A stretch of DNA of 64,000 nt from Amorphochlora amoebiformis (taxonomy: Eukaryota > Cercozoa > Chlorarachniophyceae), in the NCBI GenBank assembly GCA_054601695.1, contig BAAHQB010000268.1, positions 186,001 through 250,000 on the forward strand. The letters run 5' to 3'. The translations under genes were made by a program, and so were the position numbers. Of this stretch, positions 1-30,596 are shown piece after piece. The notes beneath the pieces were generated by a model, which saw only the letters and a program-made list of their open reading frames with translations, did no database searches and had not been told where the DNA came from. Position 1 is the stretch's first letter; each line of letters begins with the position of its first letter.

Positions 1-420
1 AATGGCCAGCACTCAGCTCCAGCCCAGCGGTAACACGATAGCCAGCAATAATCAACTCAAAAAGTACACTGGTATTCTGTTCCACGCTTCGCTGTCATCC
101 TCTTATACTCTTGTCCACTTTTCCATTCATCTCATCATAATTACTTCCTATTCAAGAAATCTCATCTCATCTGCACACTCACGCGATAGGGTCGGCTGAG
201 GTCACGTGAGCGTGACATGACGCGACGTCACGTCACGAGGTGTGACGGCATGTTTGGAAGCCCGGTAGTATCGGGTACTACCCGATTCTACCCGGGACTG
301 CCGGCGGGGTATTCTCCGAGCAATCCCCGGGATCTCTAGCGATCTCGGGCAAATCTAGGGTAACTCTGTGCACTGGATATATACTTACGTGTCAGGATAA
401 GTTTAACTATGGTACTGATA
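1..420. repeat. Dispersed GTGACGTCAC / CCCGGGATCTC element, copy 1
   Basis: Positions 205-365 carry CGTGACATGACGCGACGTCA, then a TACTACCCG segment and a CCCCGGGATCTCTAGCGATC segment. The same order of motifs recurs at 9300-9540 and 50245-50560. The first 200 bases are complex sequence with a short unsupported ORF running off the window edge. Confidence 0.6.
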
Positions 421-2570
<2,150 letters not shown>

Positions 2571-2575
2571 ATATA

Positions 2576-3330
2576 GAATACCAACATATTAGCATATCCG
2601 AGTGTAATATATGTTGGATATATTACATACATATGTATATATATGTAAACATAACTATGTACATAAATGTATATATATCCATACAAGTATAGAATACCAA
2701 CATATTAGCATATCCGAGTGTAATATATGTTGGATATATTACATACATATGTATATATATGTAAACATAACTATGTACATAAATGTATATATATCCATAC
2801 AAGTATAGAATACCAACATATTAGCATATCCGAGTGTAATATGTGTTGGATATATTACATACATATGTATATATATGTAAACATAACTATGTACCTAAAT
2901 GTATATATATCCATACAAATATAGAATACCAACATATTAGCATATTCGAGTGTAATATATGTTGGATATATTACATACATATGTATATATATGTAAACAT
3001 AACTATGTACATAAATGTGTATATATATCCATACAAGTATAGAATACCAACATATTAGCATATCCGAGTGTAATATATGTTGGATATATTACATACATAT
3101 GTATATATATGTAAACATAACTATGTACATAAATGTATATATATCCATACAAGTATAGAATACCAACATATTAGCATATCCGAGTGTAATATATGTTGGA
3201 TATATTACATACATATGTATATATATGTAGACATAACTATGTACATAAATGTATATATATATCCATACAAGTATAGAATACCAACATATTAGCATATCCG
3301 AGTGTAATATATGTTGGATATATTACATAA
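2576..3330 (+). repeat. Tandem repeat of about 116 bp, six to seven copies
   Basis: Units starting with GAATACCAACATATTAGCAT begin at about 2576, 2692, 2808, 2924, 3042, 3158 and 3276. Unit length is 116-118 bp with very few substitutions, so the array is recent or homogenised. Confidence 0.95.
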
Positions 3331-3388
3331 GCATAGTCTAGACTCAAAATATAAGATATATGTATATATCTACCTGTAGGTGATATAT

Positions 3389-3438
<50 letters not shown>

Positions 3439-3524
3439 ATGAATCTATATATATATATATATATTTCTATTCATACATACACCAAAATGTAATTCATTGC
3501 GAGATATATTGTATTATTTACACA

Positions 3525-3566
<42 letters not shown>

Positions 3567-3684
3567 ATATAAATATATATATGTATATGTACAAATCTCA
3601 TATATATATATATATATATATATTTGAATTTACCTAAATACATATGCTATACATTTAATTTCTATATAATATATACAATCCTGT
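3331..3684. repeat. AT-rich microsatellite
   Basis: (AT)n runs with short complex breaks; no gene seen. Confidence 0.85.
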
Positions 3685-4048
3685 AACATATATATACTAC
3701 TAACATATATACTACTAACATATGTACTACTAACATATATACTACTAACATATATATTACTAACATATATACTACTAACATATATACTACTAACATATAT
3801 ATTACTAACATATATACTACTAACATATATACTACTAACATATGTACTACTAACATATATACTACTTATATATTACTAACATATATATTACTAGCATATA
3901 TACTACTAACATATATACTACTAACATATATACTACTAACATATATATTACTAACATATATATTACTAACATATATATTACTAACATATATATTACTAAC
4001 ATATATATTACTAACATATATACTAACATATATATTACTAACATATAT

Positions 4049-4050
<2 letters not shown>
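3685..4050 (+). repeat. 15-bp minisatellite (ACTACTAACATATAT)n
   Basis: About 24 near-perfect 15-bp units, with ATTACTAAC variants and one shortened unit. The periodic reading frame on the minus strand is a by-product of the 15-nt period. Confidence 0.93.
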
Positions 4051-6240
<2,190 letters not shown>

Positions 6241-6300
<60 letters not shown>

Positions 6301-6371
6301 TATATTTACTGATGTGCATATGTACGGATATATGTATATACATTTACATAGATACATACAAACATACATAT

Positions 6372-6414
<43 letters not shown>

Positions 6415-6482
6415 TTATATATAATATATGTGTATATATATATATATATATTGTGTATACGTATATATATATATTTGTACGC

Positions 6483-6528
<46 letters not shown>

Positions 6529-6625
6529 ATACCGATCAACGCTTATTTTTGCTCTGGTTTTAGATGAAACGTTCATATCTGAAACCTATCATTTATATAT
6601 ATATATATATATACATATCTACACG

Positions 6626-6668
<43 letters not shown>

Positions 6669-6742
6669 TAAATGAAAATATTTATACATGAACATTTATA
6701 AATTTACATGTGACTTCCTTTATGTATGTATATACCTTTATA

Positions 6743-6779
<37 letters not shown>

Positions 6780-6992
6780 ATTTGAAAATTGTCACAGGTA
6801 AAAAGTTAAATATATATTCATGTATAGCTTTATATTCAATATATATATATATATACAATCACATATATATACACATATATATATATATATGTATATGTAT
6901 ATATGTACATATATGTATGTAAATATTTGAAAAATATTTACACTATACCTTTTTTCACACACACACATATATATATATACATATATACATAC

Positions 6993-7028
<36 letters not shown>

Positions 7029-7118
7029 TATATTACCGCAGCTGCTTGTAGCTGTCTTGACCTCTTGCTTGTATTACTTTTCACATCCCTGGATCTTTGT
7101 ATGTATATATATATATAC

Positions 7119-7195
<77 letters not shown>
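6241..7195. repeat. (AT)n and (AC)n microsatellite
   Basis: Alternating AT with islands at 6530-6590, 6780-6840 and 7035-7100; no gene seen. Confidence 0.85.
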
Positions 7196-7197
7196 TG

Positions 7198-7655
7198 TGA
7201 ATGTGTTAGGGTCAGGGTTAGGGTTAGGGTTAAGAAGACGTACCTCTAGGAGAATATGTACATATGTACATAGGGCTAGGGTTAGGGTTAGGGTTAGGGT
7301 TAGGGTTAGGGCTAGGGTTAGGGTCAGAGTTAGGGTCAGGGTTAGGGTCAGGGTTAGGGTTAGGGTTAATGTGTACATAGGGTTAGGGTCATGGTTAGGG
7401 TTAGGGTTAGGGTTAGGGTTAGGGTTAGGTCAGGGTTAGTGTTAGGGTTAGGGTTAGGGTTACGAAGACATACCTCTAGGGAAACATGTAAATATGTACA
7501 TAGGGTTAGGGTTAGGGCTAGGGTTAGGGTTAGGGTAAGGTTTAGGGTTAGGGTTAGGGTAAGGTTTAGGGTTAGGGTTAGGGTCAGGGTTAGTGTTGTT
7601 AGGGTTAGGGTTAGGGTTAGGGTTAGGGTTAGGGTTAGGGTCAGGGTTAGTGTAC
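7198..7655 (+). repeat. Interstitial TTAGGG telomere-type tract with embedded repeat
   Basis: TTAGGG with TCAGGG and CTAGGG variants. Embedded segments with AAGAAGACGTACCTCTAGG (7231) and AGACATACCTCTAGGGAAAC (7466) repeat about 235 bp apart, each followed by TGTACATAGGG, indicating a higher-order unit. Confidence 0.93.
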
Positions 7656-7755
7656 ATAAATATGTATATATATATATATATTTATATGGATGTATATTAG
7701 GATATCTTTCTTGGATTGTCTTAACGGTATACATACATATATTTATATATATGTA

Positions 7756-7786
<31 letters not shown>

Positions 7787-7880
7787 TATGTGTATATAAT
7801 ATATGTGTGTGTATATATATGTGTGTATATGCATATAATATATAGATAATGTATGCATGTATATATACATGTGTATATGC

Positions 7881-7924
<44 letters not shown>

Positions 7925-8380
7925 TTATATTCCCATAGGATTTCTAATATATGTGTGCATGTGTGTGTGTATAAAATATGTGTGCACATATGTGTATGTG
8001 TATGTATGTATATATATATGTGTGTATATATATAATGTGTATATGTATATATATATGCACATATGTGTATATATGTGTGTATAATATGCACATATATATA
8101 TATATATATATACATATATGTATATATGTGTGTGTATATATATGTGTGTGTATATGTATGTCTAATTACACAGATATATATATGTATATATGTGTATTTG
8201 TATATATATTGTATATATATGTGTGTATGTGTGTACACACACACACACACATGCTTATATGTGTGTGTGTGTATGTGTATTGCATATATCTCTACACATT
8301 TTTTACATAAAAGATATATGTATACATATTTTATATGTATATTATACGTCTGCATTTATACATACATTATATATACATAC

Positions 8381-8435
<55 letters not shown>

Positions 8436-8509
8436 TATAATATATATTTTATATGCGTATATGTATAAAGTACACCTATATAAAATATATACATAATAAA
8501 CATATATAT

Positions 8510-8549
<40 letters not shown>

Positions 8550-8596
8550 ACCTTCTAATTGGTATGTGTTTCTCTTCATCCCCAACCTATACATAC

Positions 8597-8638
<42 letters not shown>

Positions 8639-8750
8639 TACATACATATCTACATATATACATACACACATCATGAAAAGATACAAAAAACACACAAACA
8701 CAACTAAACACATGCATACACATTACTACGACACACACATACACACATAA
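7656..8750. repeat. (AT)n / (GT)n microsatellite
   Basis: Mixed ATAT, GTGT and ACAC repeats; no gene seen. Confidence 0.9.
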
Positions 8751-8935
8751 CCTAACATTACACCACCTGTTCCGAGATATCGCTACTATAATTCCTTGAT
8801 TTTCTCGAATCTGCCCTCGGAAACTTCCTGGAATGTTCTTGAGAATTCCCAAGATTTGGAATATTCGAGGAAGAGGAGTAACTTGACCTCCGCGACTTGT
8901 GGTGTCTCTCCTTCTATGGGGTATATTACATGTCT
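8751..8935. other. Island of complex sequence between microsatellites
   Basis: CGAGATATCG, CTCGGAAACTTCCTGGAA and similar strings recall the ATCTCC/CCGGGATC part of the dispersed element, but no gene is visible. Confidence 0.4.
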
Positions 8936-9108
8936 ACATAAATATTATGTGTATATGTATATATGTATGTGTGTATATATGTATATGTATATGTATAAAT
9001 ATATAGGATATATGTATATATATGTATATAATATGCATATATATTATATATGTGTATATATATATTATATACATTATTATATATATATATATATGTATGT
9101 ATTTTATG

Positions 9109-9146
<38 letters not shown>

Positions 9147-9156
9147 AATATATATA

Positions 9157-9235
<79 letters not shown>
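8936..9235. repeat. (AT)n microsatellite
   Basis: Alternating AT with GTAT variants. Confidence 0.9.
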
Positions 9236-9240
<5 letters not shown>

Positions 9241-9600
9241 CCAGAACTATGAGAGAATACAGCTCGATGAGTAGGTATCAATAGAGTACATAAACATAGT
9301 CATAGCTATGCTGAAGAGATCGCTGGATATCCCCGAGATTTCTGGATACATACCCTCCCGGTACTACCTGGTACTACCCGGCATTAAAAAACGGTTTTAC
9401 TGGGCTGAATTACGTATTAGGTGACATCGTGACAAAGCGTAACATCACGCCTTGTCACCATTAGGCGTTCTGAAATCTCCGCGAAGTTTCTGGAATTTTC
9501 CGCAGATTCTTGCATAGTTTTTGGACGCGTGCGAATGAGATTAGAAAAGCCGAAGTTTTTTTAATTTTTTTTTTTTTTGGATATATTGAAGATATATAGC
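9236..9600. repeat. Dispersed element, copy 2
   Basis: Contains ATCCCCGAGATTTCTGG, CCCGGTACTACCTGGTACTA and GTGACAAAGCGTAACATCAC in the inverse arrangement to copy 1, then TCTCCGCGAAGTTTCTGG. No transposase ORF is present. Confidence 0.55.
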
Positions 9601-11570
<1,970 letters not shown>

Positions 11571-12354
11571 CATAACTGCATTCTTATTCAGTATCATCAT
11601 ACACATATATATAGCAGACATATACGAAACACTACCTGCCAATTGACCTCGGTATCGCCCCGCCCCGCACTGCCGAAACAAACAAATTCAATTCTTCTGC
11701 TCAATTCGCGCGGGAGTGATATTCACAGGGAGAGGGGAGATGGAACGACCAAGAAAAATAACATCTCAGACTAGGATTCAGTCTAGCTTATAGAGATATG
11801 ATATGAAAAGCGCAAAAGGGATCGATAACGAGAAGAAAGAGTAGTGTATTTCCTTCCCTCATCTCTCCCCCCCCCTCTCCCGCTTTATTCAGAAAAATTT
11901 AAGCTCTTTTCTCACTCGATATGTCCCCAGGATATCCGCGCCTTGTGGATAAGGTTGACTTAGCCTTAATGGAGCTTTTGCACGCTCTGAAGACCCTCTT
12001 TCTTCCACCGCACCTTCACAAGCGTCTTCGTGTGGGTCGCAAGATTACAGGGTTTGCAATCGTCAGGCTTAGAGGTCATAGAGATGACATCGCATGACAT
12101 GCCGATATGTCACGCTTCTAACACAACTTAAAGCTTCGAAGATTGGATATTCGCATATCTTATTTTAAGATATGGGAGCATCGAAAGATATGTTGATATA
12201 TTGGCAAAATATCCGCCTTCCGGGGATACCCGGTTATTTGACTATAAGTCCCGGTGATGGAGGTGAGATTCGAAAAACGCGGCTGCTAGATTTGGAGGCT
12301 GCGACCGGACTAAACAACTCTGCAGGGCAGGGGATGGTCACGGGCTCTTGTTAA
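11571..12354. other. Non-repetitive upstream region of the PPEF-like gene
   Basis: Mixed-composition sequence with no convincing ORF. It contains a GC-box-like CCCCGCCCCGC near 11657, a C-run near 11867, and a short stretch near 12080-12117 (GACATCGCATGACATG) that resembles the dispersed GTGACGTCAC-type element found elsewhere in the window. Upstream regulation probably lies here. Confidence 0.5.
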
Positions 12355-12362
12355 TATAAAAG
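12355..12362 (+). promoter_or_regulatory. TATA box of the PPEF-like gene
   Basis: TATAAAAG, a strong TATA-box match, lies 114 bp upstream of the ATG in non-repetitive sequence and 32 bp upstream of an initiator-like TCATTC. Because the window is full of AT repeat, the call rests on spacing and on the GC-rich flank (AGCCCGGG), not on the match alone. Confidence 0.6.
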
Positions 12363-12384
12363 CCCGGGTTCAAGTAACAGTTGA

Positions 12385-12390
12385 TCATTC
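12385..12390 (+). promoter_or_regulatory. Initiator element / predicted transcription start
   Basis: TCATTC fits the animal initiator consensus TCAKTY, and its A at 12387 is 32 bp from the start of the TATA box. It predicts a 5' leader of about 82 nt. Confidence 0.5.
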
Positions 12391-12468
12391 AGAGCACGAG
12401 CTGCACAATAACCCGCGAGAATTTCATCGGAAAGTCTCGAGAGTACCAGAAATAGATTCTCATACAAA

Positions 12469-24069
<11,601 letters not shown>

Positions 24070-25020
24070 AGAGCGGGGATGTGTGTCTATGATTATTTTT
24101 ATTTTTTTCGGGGGGGGTTTTATTGTTGAAAAACACCAAAAAAACACCTCACACGTGTACACACGTGTCTCACAACTGTTGTTTTGTTCATATGGGCTTT
24201 TCTCCACTCGTTAAGATGACCTGGAGGGGTTCCATCATCGGGAATTCCGGGGGGAAATTTACACTATTATTATTCTTCTTTTACAATATCTCTAAAGAAA
24301 GCACCCTCTCTCTCTTTACCTCTCTCTCCGCTCTCTCCCCTCTCTCTCCGCTCCCTCTCCCTTCTCCCTCTCAATCTCCTCTCACGGGCGTGCGAGTTTA
24401 ATTTCCATGGTTTTATTCTTTTCTCTTTTTCACTGGTACTTGGTGTTGGGAAGTAAAAATATGAATGGTTGAGATGCCAAATTTGGGTCTCACACGCTCA
24501 TCCTCATCGTGAGTGCTCCCTTAACCTAACTAACATAATAACTTCACTAATCTAGATAGATTATCCTATAAACTACCTAAAAAAACACATCCTGTACTCC
24601 AAAAAAACCAAACTTTTACCATCTTGCCACGGATGCAACACATTCAAATTGACACTGTCCGTGTATGTTACAACCTCTCAGCTTTTTCGGTCTCTTCAAA
24701 CGCAAGAAACCGAAAGCGACGGGACGATAAAGGGGGAGGGTTGAAGCAGCGAAAAAAAGAAATCGTCAGCTTTTTCATTGAGATGCGGGCTACAATTAAC
24801 GAATTTGGCCCTTGCGGTTGGTGAAATTTTTTTCCTTGCAACGACCTATGTGCGCTGTGTATCCATCTATCTATCCGCTAGATCAGATGCATCCAGGTAT
24901 GCAGACACTTAATTTGATGAAAAACGGTGTGTCCTTCGGCCCAAGTCACAGATACGATACGCCCTGCACCTCCCTCACTAATTATAAGCGAATTCTTTAT
25001 AATTATCAAATGAATGTACT
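24070..25020. other. 3' flank of the PPEF-like gene, no clear gene
   Basis: Mixed composition with T-, G- and CT-rich runs at 24090-24120 and 24300-24380. No canonical AATAAA was noticed close to the stop. Short ORFs, such as 24624-24824, show no recognisable domain or splice context. Confidence 0.5.
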
Positions 25021-25184
25021 GTAGCTAGATAGATCAGTCCCCTAGGTCCCGTAAGGGCCTGGATCTAGCATGAATTCATGTACAACTACTACTGCTAGAC
25101 TGGCGCAGGAACTGGACTAGTGGAGTCTAGGAGTCAGGAGTATGTAAGTCTCAGGCTCTAGACTAGCTAGGGCTATATATCTAG

Positions 25185-25221
<37 letters not shown>

Positions 25222-26380
25222 ACTACTACTACTACTAGTACTAGCTAGACTAGATCTAGTATATATCTGGTATATATATCCTAGATATCTAGTACATATA
25301 TATCACTAGCTAGATCATGCATGATATATAATACTAGTAATAATTAGATATTGCTAGATTGCTGCTAATTCTAGTAATTCTAAAATTACCATTGTCGATT
25401 ATTGTCCAGAGTCTAGAGAGTGTGTATAAACTAATTACGTTAACCCATCATCCGGTGGACTCGTACGCATATCCTTGCGTCTATCACTAATATCAGTCTA
25501 TATATACTAGATATAGTATATAGCTACTAGCTATAGGCTAAGTACGTACGAGAAGTAATGCATGTTAAGATTCGATTAATCATCTAGTTTACACGTACGT
25601 ACGTATGTATACGTACGTATACATACATTACATGATTATACATATCTAGACAATTACGTACTACGGTATATATGTCTAGATGTGACGGAGAGTGTGTGTT
25701 CTGATGTATATTGTCTAGATTAGCTGATAATATATACTAGATCTAGTAGATGTATACATACTTACAGACTCATAATTAGTTACTATATAGGTACTCCAGT
25801 GAGTATAAGTGCAGCACATTCATCATATTTATTTGACCGCAAACTTGAAATATTGAAAATTATATGATGTATCCGTATACAAGTATGCGCACTTGATTGA
25901 TACGTACGTACTAGACGTAGTACTATACAAGTACCAACATTGTTATATTCTATCTTATCAGTAAATATACTGTATATTTCATCTCTGATCGGATATATAC
26001 TATACTCCAGGCGTGCATGCTTGTAAAGTTGTACTCCTAGCTACTCTAAATCTACTTGTAAATCATACAGCTCTCGTCTACACACACATCCAGACCCTAG
26101 TGGGGTCATACATATCCGAGTCAATTTACGGTTTCGAACCATCTCGTTCAACTGTTACTAGTGTTAACTACTGTTGTTGACTACATCTAGTACATAGGCA
26201 TATATTCTCATTATAGCATTGTCACTTGCGTGCTGATTTTTAACTTGATCTAGTTGGCACTCCCGCACGACCGGTTATTGACAGTCCCATCCCCGTTACT
26301 ACCCGGGGAAACTCCATCGAGAGAAGTAAGCATTGTCGGACTATCGCCCGAATTTGTGAAATTCTTGTCGAAGTTAGTTT
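25021..26380. other. Non-repetitive region enriched in CTAG and TACGTA palindromes
   Basis: No ORF of note. CTAG occurs about 30 times in 25021-25760 by eye, against about 3 expected. GTACGTAC-type palindromes cluster at 25540-25626 and 25900. Near 26290-26330 a short ACTACCCGGGG stretch resembles the dispersed element. Confidence 0.55.
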
Positions 26381-26417
26381 GTGATTGGGTTCCATTCTGA
26401 CGATTATATATATATTG

Positions 26418-26506
<89 letters not shown>

Positions 26507-26550
26507 ATATATTATATATATATATATATATTATATTATATTATATACAA

Positions 26551-26590
<40 letters not shown>

Positions 26591-26593
26591 CAT

Positions 26594-26627
<34 letters not shown>

Positions 26628-26712
26628 TATATGTATATATATAATTCTTCTGATCCTTTCCTTCGCAAAACCCCTACATTAGACGTATACTATAGATAGA
26701 TATACATATACA

Positions 26713-26751
<39 letters not shown>

Positions 26752-26787
26752 TATATATATGTATATATAAAACATGCATATATATAA

Positions 26788-26835
<48 letters not shown>

Positions 26836-26904
26836 ACATATACATACAAATGTATATATATATATATGTATATGTGTGTATATATATATATATATACATA
26901 TTGA
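26381..26904. repeat. (AT)n microsatellite
   Basis: One island (26645-26700) contains a partial CCTTTCCTTCGCAAAA copy of the repeat that follows. Confidence 0.9.
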
Positions 26905-27030
26905 TATGTTCTAACCGTTGTCCTTCGCAAAAGCTTGTTTTGTTTTTCCTCCAGGATATACATATATATATATATATATATACATTTATAATATATATAT
27001 ATATATATATGTATATGTGTGTATATATAT

Positions 27031-27078
<48 letters not shown>

Positions 27079-27162
27079 CATGACCGTTGCCCTTCGCAAA
27101 AGCTTGCTTTGTTTTTCCTCCAGGATATATATATATATATATGTATATGTGTGTATATATAT

Positions 27163-27213
<51 letters not shown>

Positions 27214-27316
27214 GACCGTTGCCCTTCGCAAAAGCTTGCTTTGTTTTTCCTCGAGGATTCTACGCCGACATAAATGCCCTTGGAAACGAAAGCTTACCTA
27301 TATATATATAATATAT

Positions 27317-27374
<58 letters not shown>

Positions 27375-27396
27375 TTATAAGTACTATATATATATA

Positions 27397-27451
<55 letters not shown>

Positions 27452-27485
27452 AAGGTTGCATAAATACATACACACACTCACACAC

Positions 27486-27535
<50 letters not shown>

Positions 27536-27585
27536 TTTCCACGCCTCCACAAAAGCCCTTGAAAGGAACCTTAACCTATATATTT
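26905..27585. repeat. Composite array: CCTTCGCAAAAGCTTG unit + (AT)n
   Basis: Copies of a unit with GTTGCCCTTCGCAAAAGCTT, a T-rich run and CCTCCAGGA lie at 26908-26958, 27080-27126 and 27213-27260. The third continues into CGCCGACATAAATGCCCTTGG, which resembles 27533-27582. All are separated by (AT)n. The T-rich CCTCCAG looks like a splice acceptor, so the unit may be a duplicated exon edge, but no gene is recognisable. Confidence 0.8.
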
Positions 27586-28022
<437 letters not shown>

Positions 28023-28895
28023 TTGAGAAGCTAATCTCGCATGATTCACCTTCGATTAGGGTTAGGGTTAGGGTTAGGGTTAGGGTTAGGGTTAGGGTTG
28101 GGGTTAGAGTTAGGGTTAGAGCGTCAGGGTTAGGGTTGGGGTTAGGGTTAGGGTTAGGGTTAGGGTTAGGGTTAGAGCGTAAGGGTTAGGGTTAGGGTTT
28201 GAGAAGCTAATCTCGCATGATTCACCTTCCATTAGGGTTAGGGTTAGGGTTAGGGTTGGGGTTAGGGTTAGGGTTAGGGTTGGGGTTAGGGTTAGGGTTA
28301 GGGTTAGATCGTCAGGGTTAGGGTTAGGGCGTAAGGGTTAGGGTTAGGGTTTGAGAAGCTAATCTCGCATGATTCACCTTCCATTAGGGTTTAGAGTTAG
28401 GGTTAGGGTTAGGGTTAGGGTTAGAGCGTAAGGGTAAGGGTTAGGGTTAGGGTTGAGAAGCTAATCTCGCATGATTCACCTTCCATTAGGGTTTAGAGTT
28501 AGGATTAGGGTTAGGGTTAGGCTTGGGTTAGAGTTAGGGTTAGATCTTAGAGTTAGGGTTAGGGCTTTGAGTTAGGGCTAGGGTTAGGGTTAGGGTTTGA
28601 GAAGCTAATCTCGCATGATTCACCTTTCATTAGGGTTTAGGGTTAGGTTAGGGTTAGGGTTAGGGTTTGGGGTTAGAGTTAGGGTTAAGGTTTACAGTTA
28701 AAATTAGGATTTAGGGTTTAGGTTAGGGTTATAGGGTTAGGTTAGGGTTAGGTTAAAGTTAGGGTTAGGATTAGAGTTGGAGAAGCTAATCTCGCATGAT
28801 TCGCCTTTCATTAGGGTTCAGGGTTAGGTTAGGGGTTAGGGTTAAGGTTTAGAGTTAGGGTTAGGGTTTAAGTTAGGGTTATAGGGTTTAGGGTT
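28023..28895 (+). repeat. TTAGGG-based higher-order repeat with a 37-bp element, six copies
   Basis: GAGAAGCTAATCTCGCATGA followed by TTCACCTTC starts at about 28025, 28201, 28353, 28455, 28590 and 28780. Spacers are TTAGGG tracts with AGAGCGTCAGGG and AGAGCGTAAGGG variants. Hexamer purity falls from left to right. Confidence 0.93.
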
Positions 28896-28984
28896 ATGTA
28901 TATTCATGTATTTACATATATATATATATATATATTAATACATGTATATATATTTATGTATATATATATATATATATTATTTAT

Positions 28985-29054
<70 letters not shown>

Positions 29055-29100
29055 TATGTGTTATATGTATAATGCCAGTAGCAGTAGGGGAAAAGGCCTC

Positions 29101-29146
<46 letters not shown>

Positions 29147-29214
29147 CATACATGTATGTATACATGTACACATTATGTACATATACATATACATACATAC
29201 ACATTATAATATAC

Positions 29215-29245
<31 letters not shown>

Positions 29246-29336
29246 AATAAATATATATATGTATATACACACACACATATATATATACATATATATATAT
29301 GTATATATATATGTGTATACATACATACATACATTC

Positions 29337-29373
<37 letters not shown>

Positions 29374-29445
29374 AGTAGCGGTAGGGAAAAAGGCCTCAGG
29401 TATATTATAGATACATATATATATATATATATATGTATGTATACC

Positions 29446-29499
<54 letters not shown>

Positions 29500-29560
29500 A
29501 GTAGCAGTGGGGAAAAAGGCCTCAGATCTAACGGTCGGAACTTTTTCATCACTAAATATA

Positions 29561-29599
<39 letters not shown>

Positions 29600-29666
29600 G
29601 TTTTTATATATATTTACCTTTAGTTTATATATATATATATATAAATATATAGACAAATATGTATAC

Positions 29667-29703
<37 letters not shown>

Positions 29704-29747
29704 AATATATATGTATATTTTCAAATATATACATATATTTATGTATT

Positions 29748-29797
<50 letters not shown>

Positions 29798-29880
29798 TAT
29801 ACATACATATACATACATATACAACATTCGCACATACACACATCCACATACAGATACCTACCCCACAAACCCGAAAAAAT
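28896..29880. repeat. (AT)n microsatellite with a three-copy CCAGTAGCAGTAGGGG unit
   Basis: A 30-bp segment with CCAGTAGC(A/G)GT and AAAAGGCCTCAG occurs at about 29073, 29372 and 29498, each bounded by (AT)n. Only the last copy continues into complex sequence (29520-29560). Confidence 0.9.
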
Positions 29881-30120
29881 AAATGGCCTTACCCCCCGCT
29901 CTCCCTCCCTTTCTCCTCCCGAGTCCCGGCTGAATCCCTGCCAGTGACGGGAAGATCGTCTCCAAGGACTCTCTCAGAACTCTCTTCTTTGGATTCAGAT
30001 TCCGCGGGAAGGGATTTGTTTTCTAGGAGAGTTGAGGGAGAGAGTTTGTTTTCTAGGAGAGTTGAGGAAATCCCTGGAGACTTTGGTTCTTCGCCCATGT
30101 TTCGGCCTCTGGTAGATATG
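29881..30120 (+). other. Open, Ser/Arg-rich stretch; possible orphan exon
   Basis: An open frame runs from about 29881 through 30114 and ends at CTG|GTAGAT, a possible donor. It has no stop and a composition unlike its neighbours. It contains an internal repeat (TTTGTTTTCTAGGAGAGTTG twice) giving LFSRRVEGES and LFSRRVEEIP. No partner exon, start or known domain was found, so coding status is uncertain. Confidence 0.25.
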
Positions 30121-30250
30121 TATATCTCTATATATGTATATATAAATATGTAGATATGTAGATATATATATATATATATATGTGTGTAAATATATATATA
30201 TATATATATATATAGATATTATATGTATTTAGGAATTATACTCTCAATAA
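30121..30250. repeat. (AT)n microsatellite
   Basis: Short AT block with GTAGATAT variants. Confidence 0.85.
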
Positions 30251-30254
30251 TTTA

Positions 30255-30287
<33 letters not shown>

Positions 30288-30299
30288 CCTCTCTCTCTT

Positions 30300-30334
<35 letters not shown>

Positions 30335-30492
30335 ACCTCTCTCTCTCAATCTCTCTTCATCTCTCCTCTCTCTCTCTCCCCCCTCTTTACCCTTTTCTCT
30401 CTCTCTCCCTCTTTCTCTCTCCTCTCTTTCTCCCCTAAACCTATTCTCTCTCTCCTTCTCTCCCCTCTCTCTTCTCTCTCCCCCCTCTCTCT

Positions 30493-30523
<31 letters not shown>

Positions 30524-30558
30524 TTCTCTTACTCTTAAGTCTGATGGGGTTAGCTTAG

Positions 30559-30596
<38 letters not shown>

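Noticed and set aside
9236-9600. Autonomous transposon
   Set aside because: The dispersed element copies are short, with no transposase or reverse transcriptase frame and no clear terminal repeats visible by eye.
24624-24824. Small ORF downstream of the phosphatase
   Set aside because: 66 codons, no recognisable domain, no promoter or splice signal; likely chance in a less AT-rich stretch.
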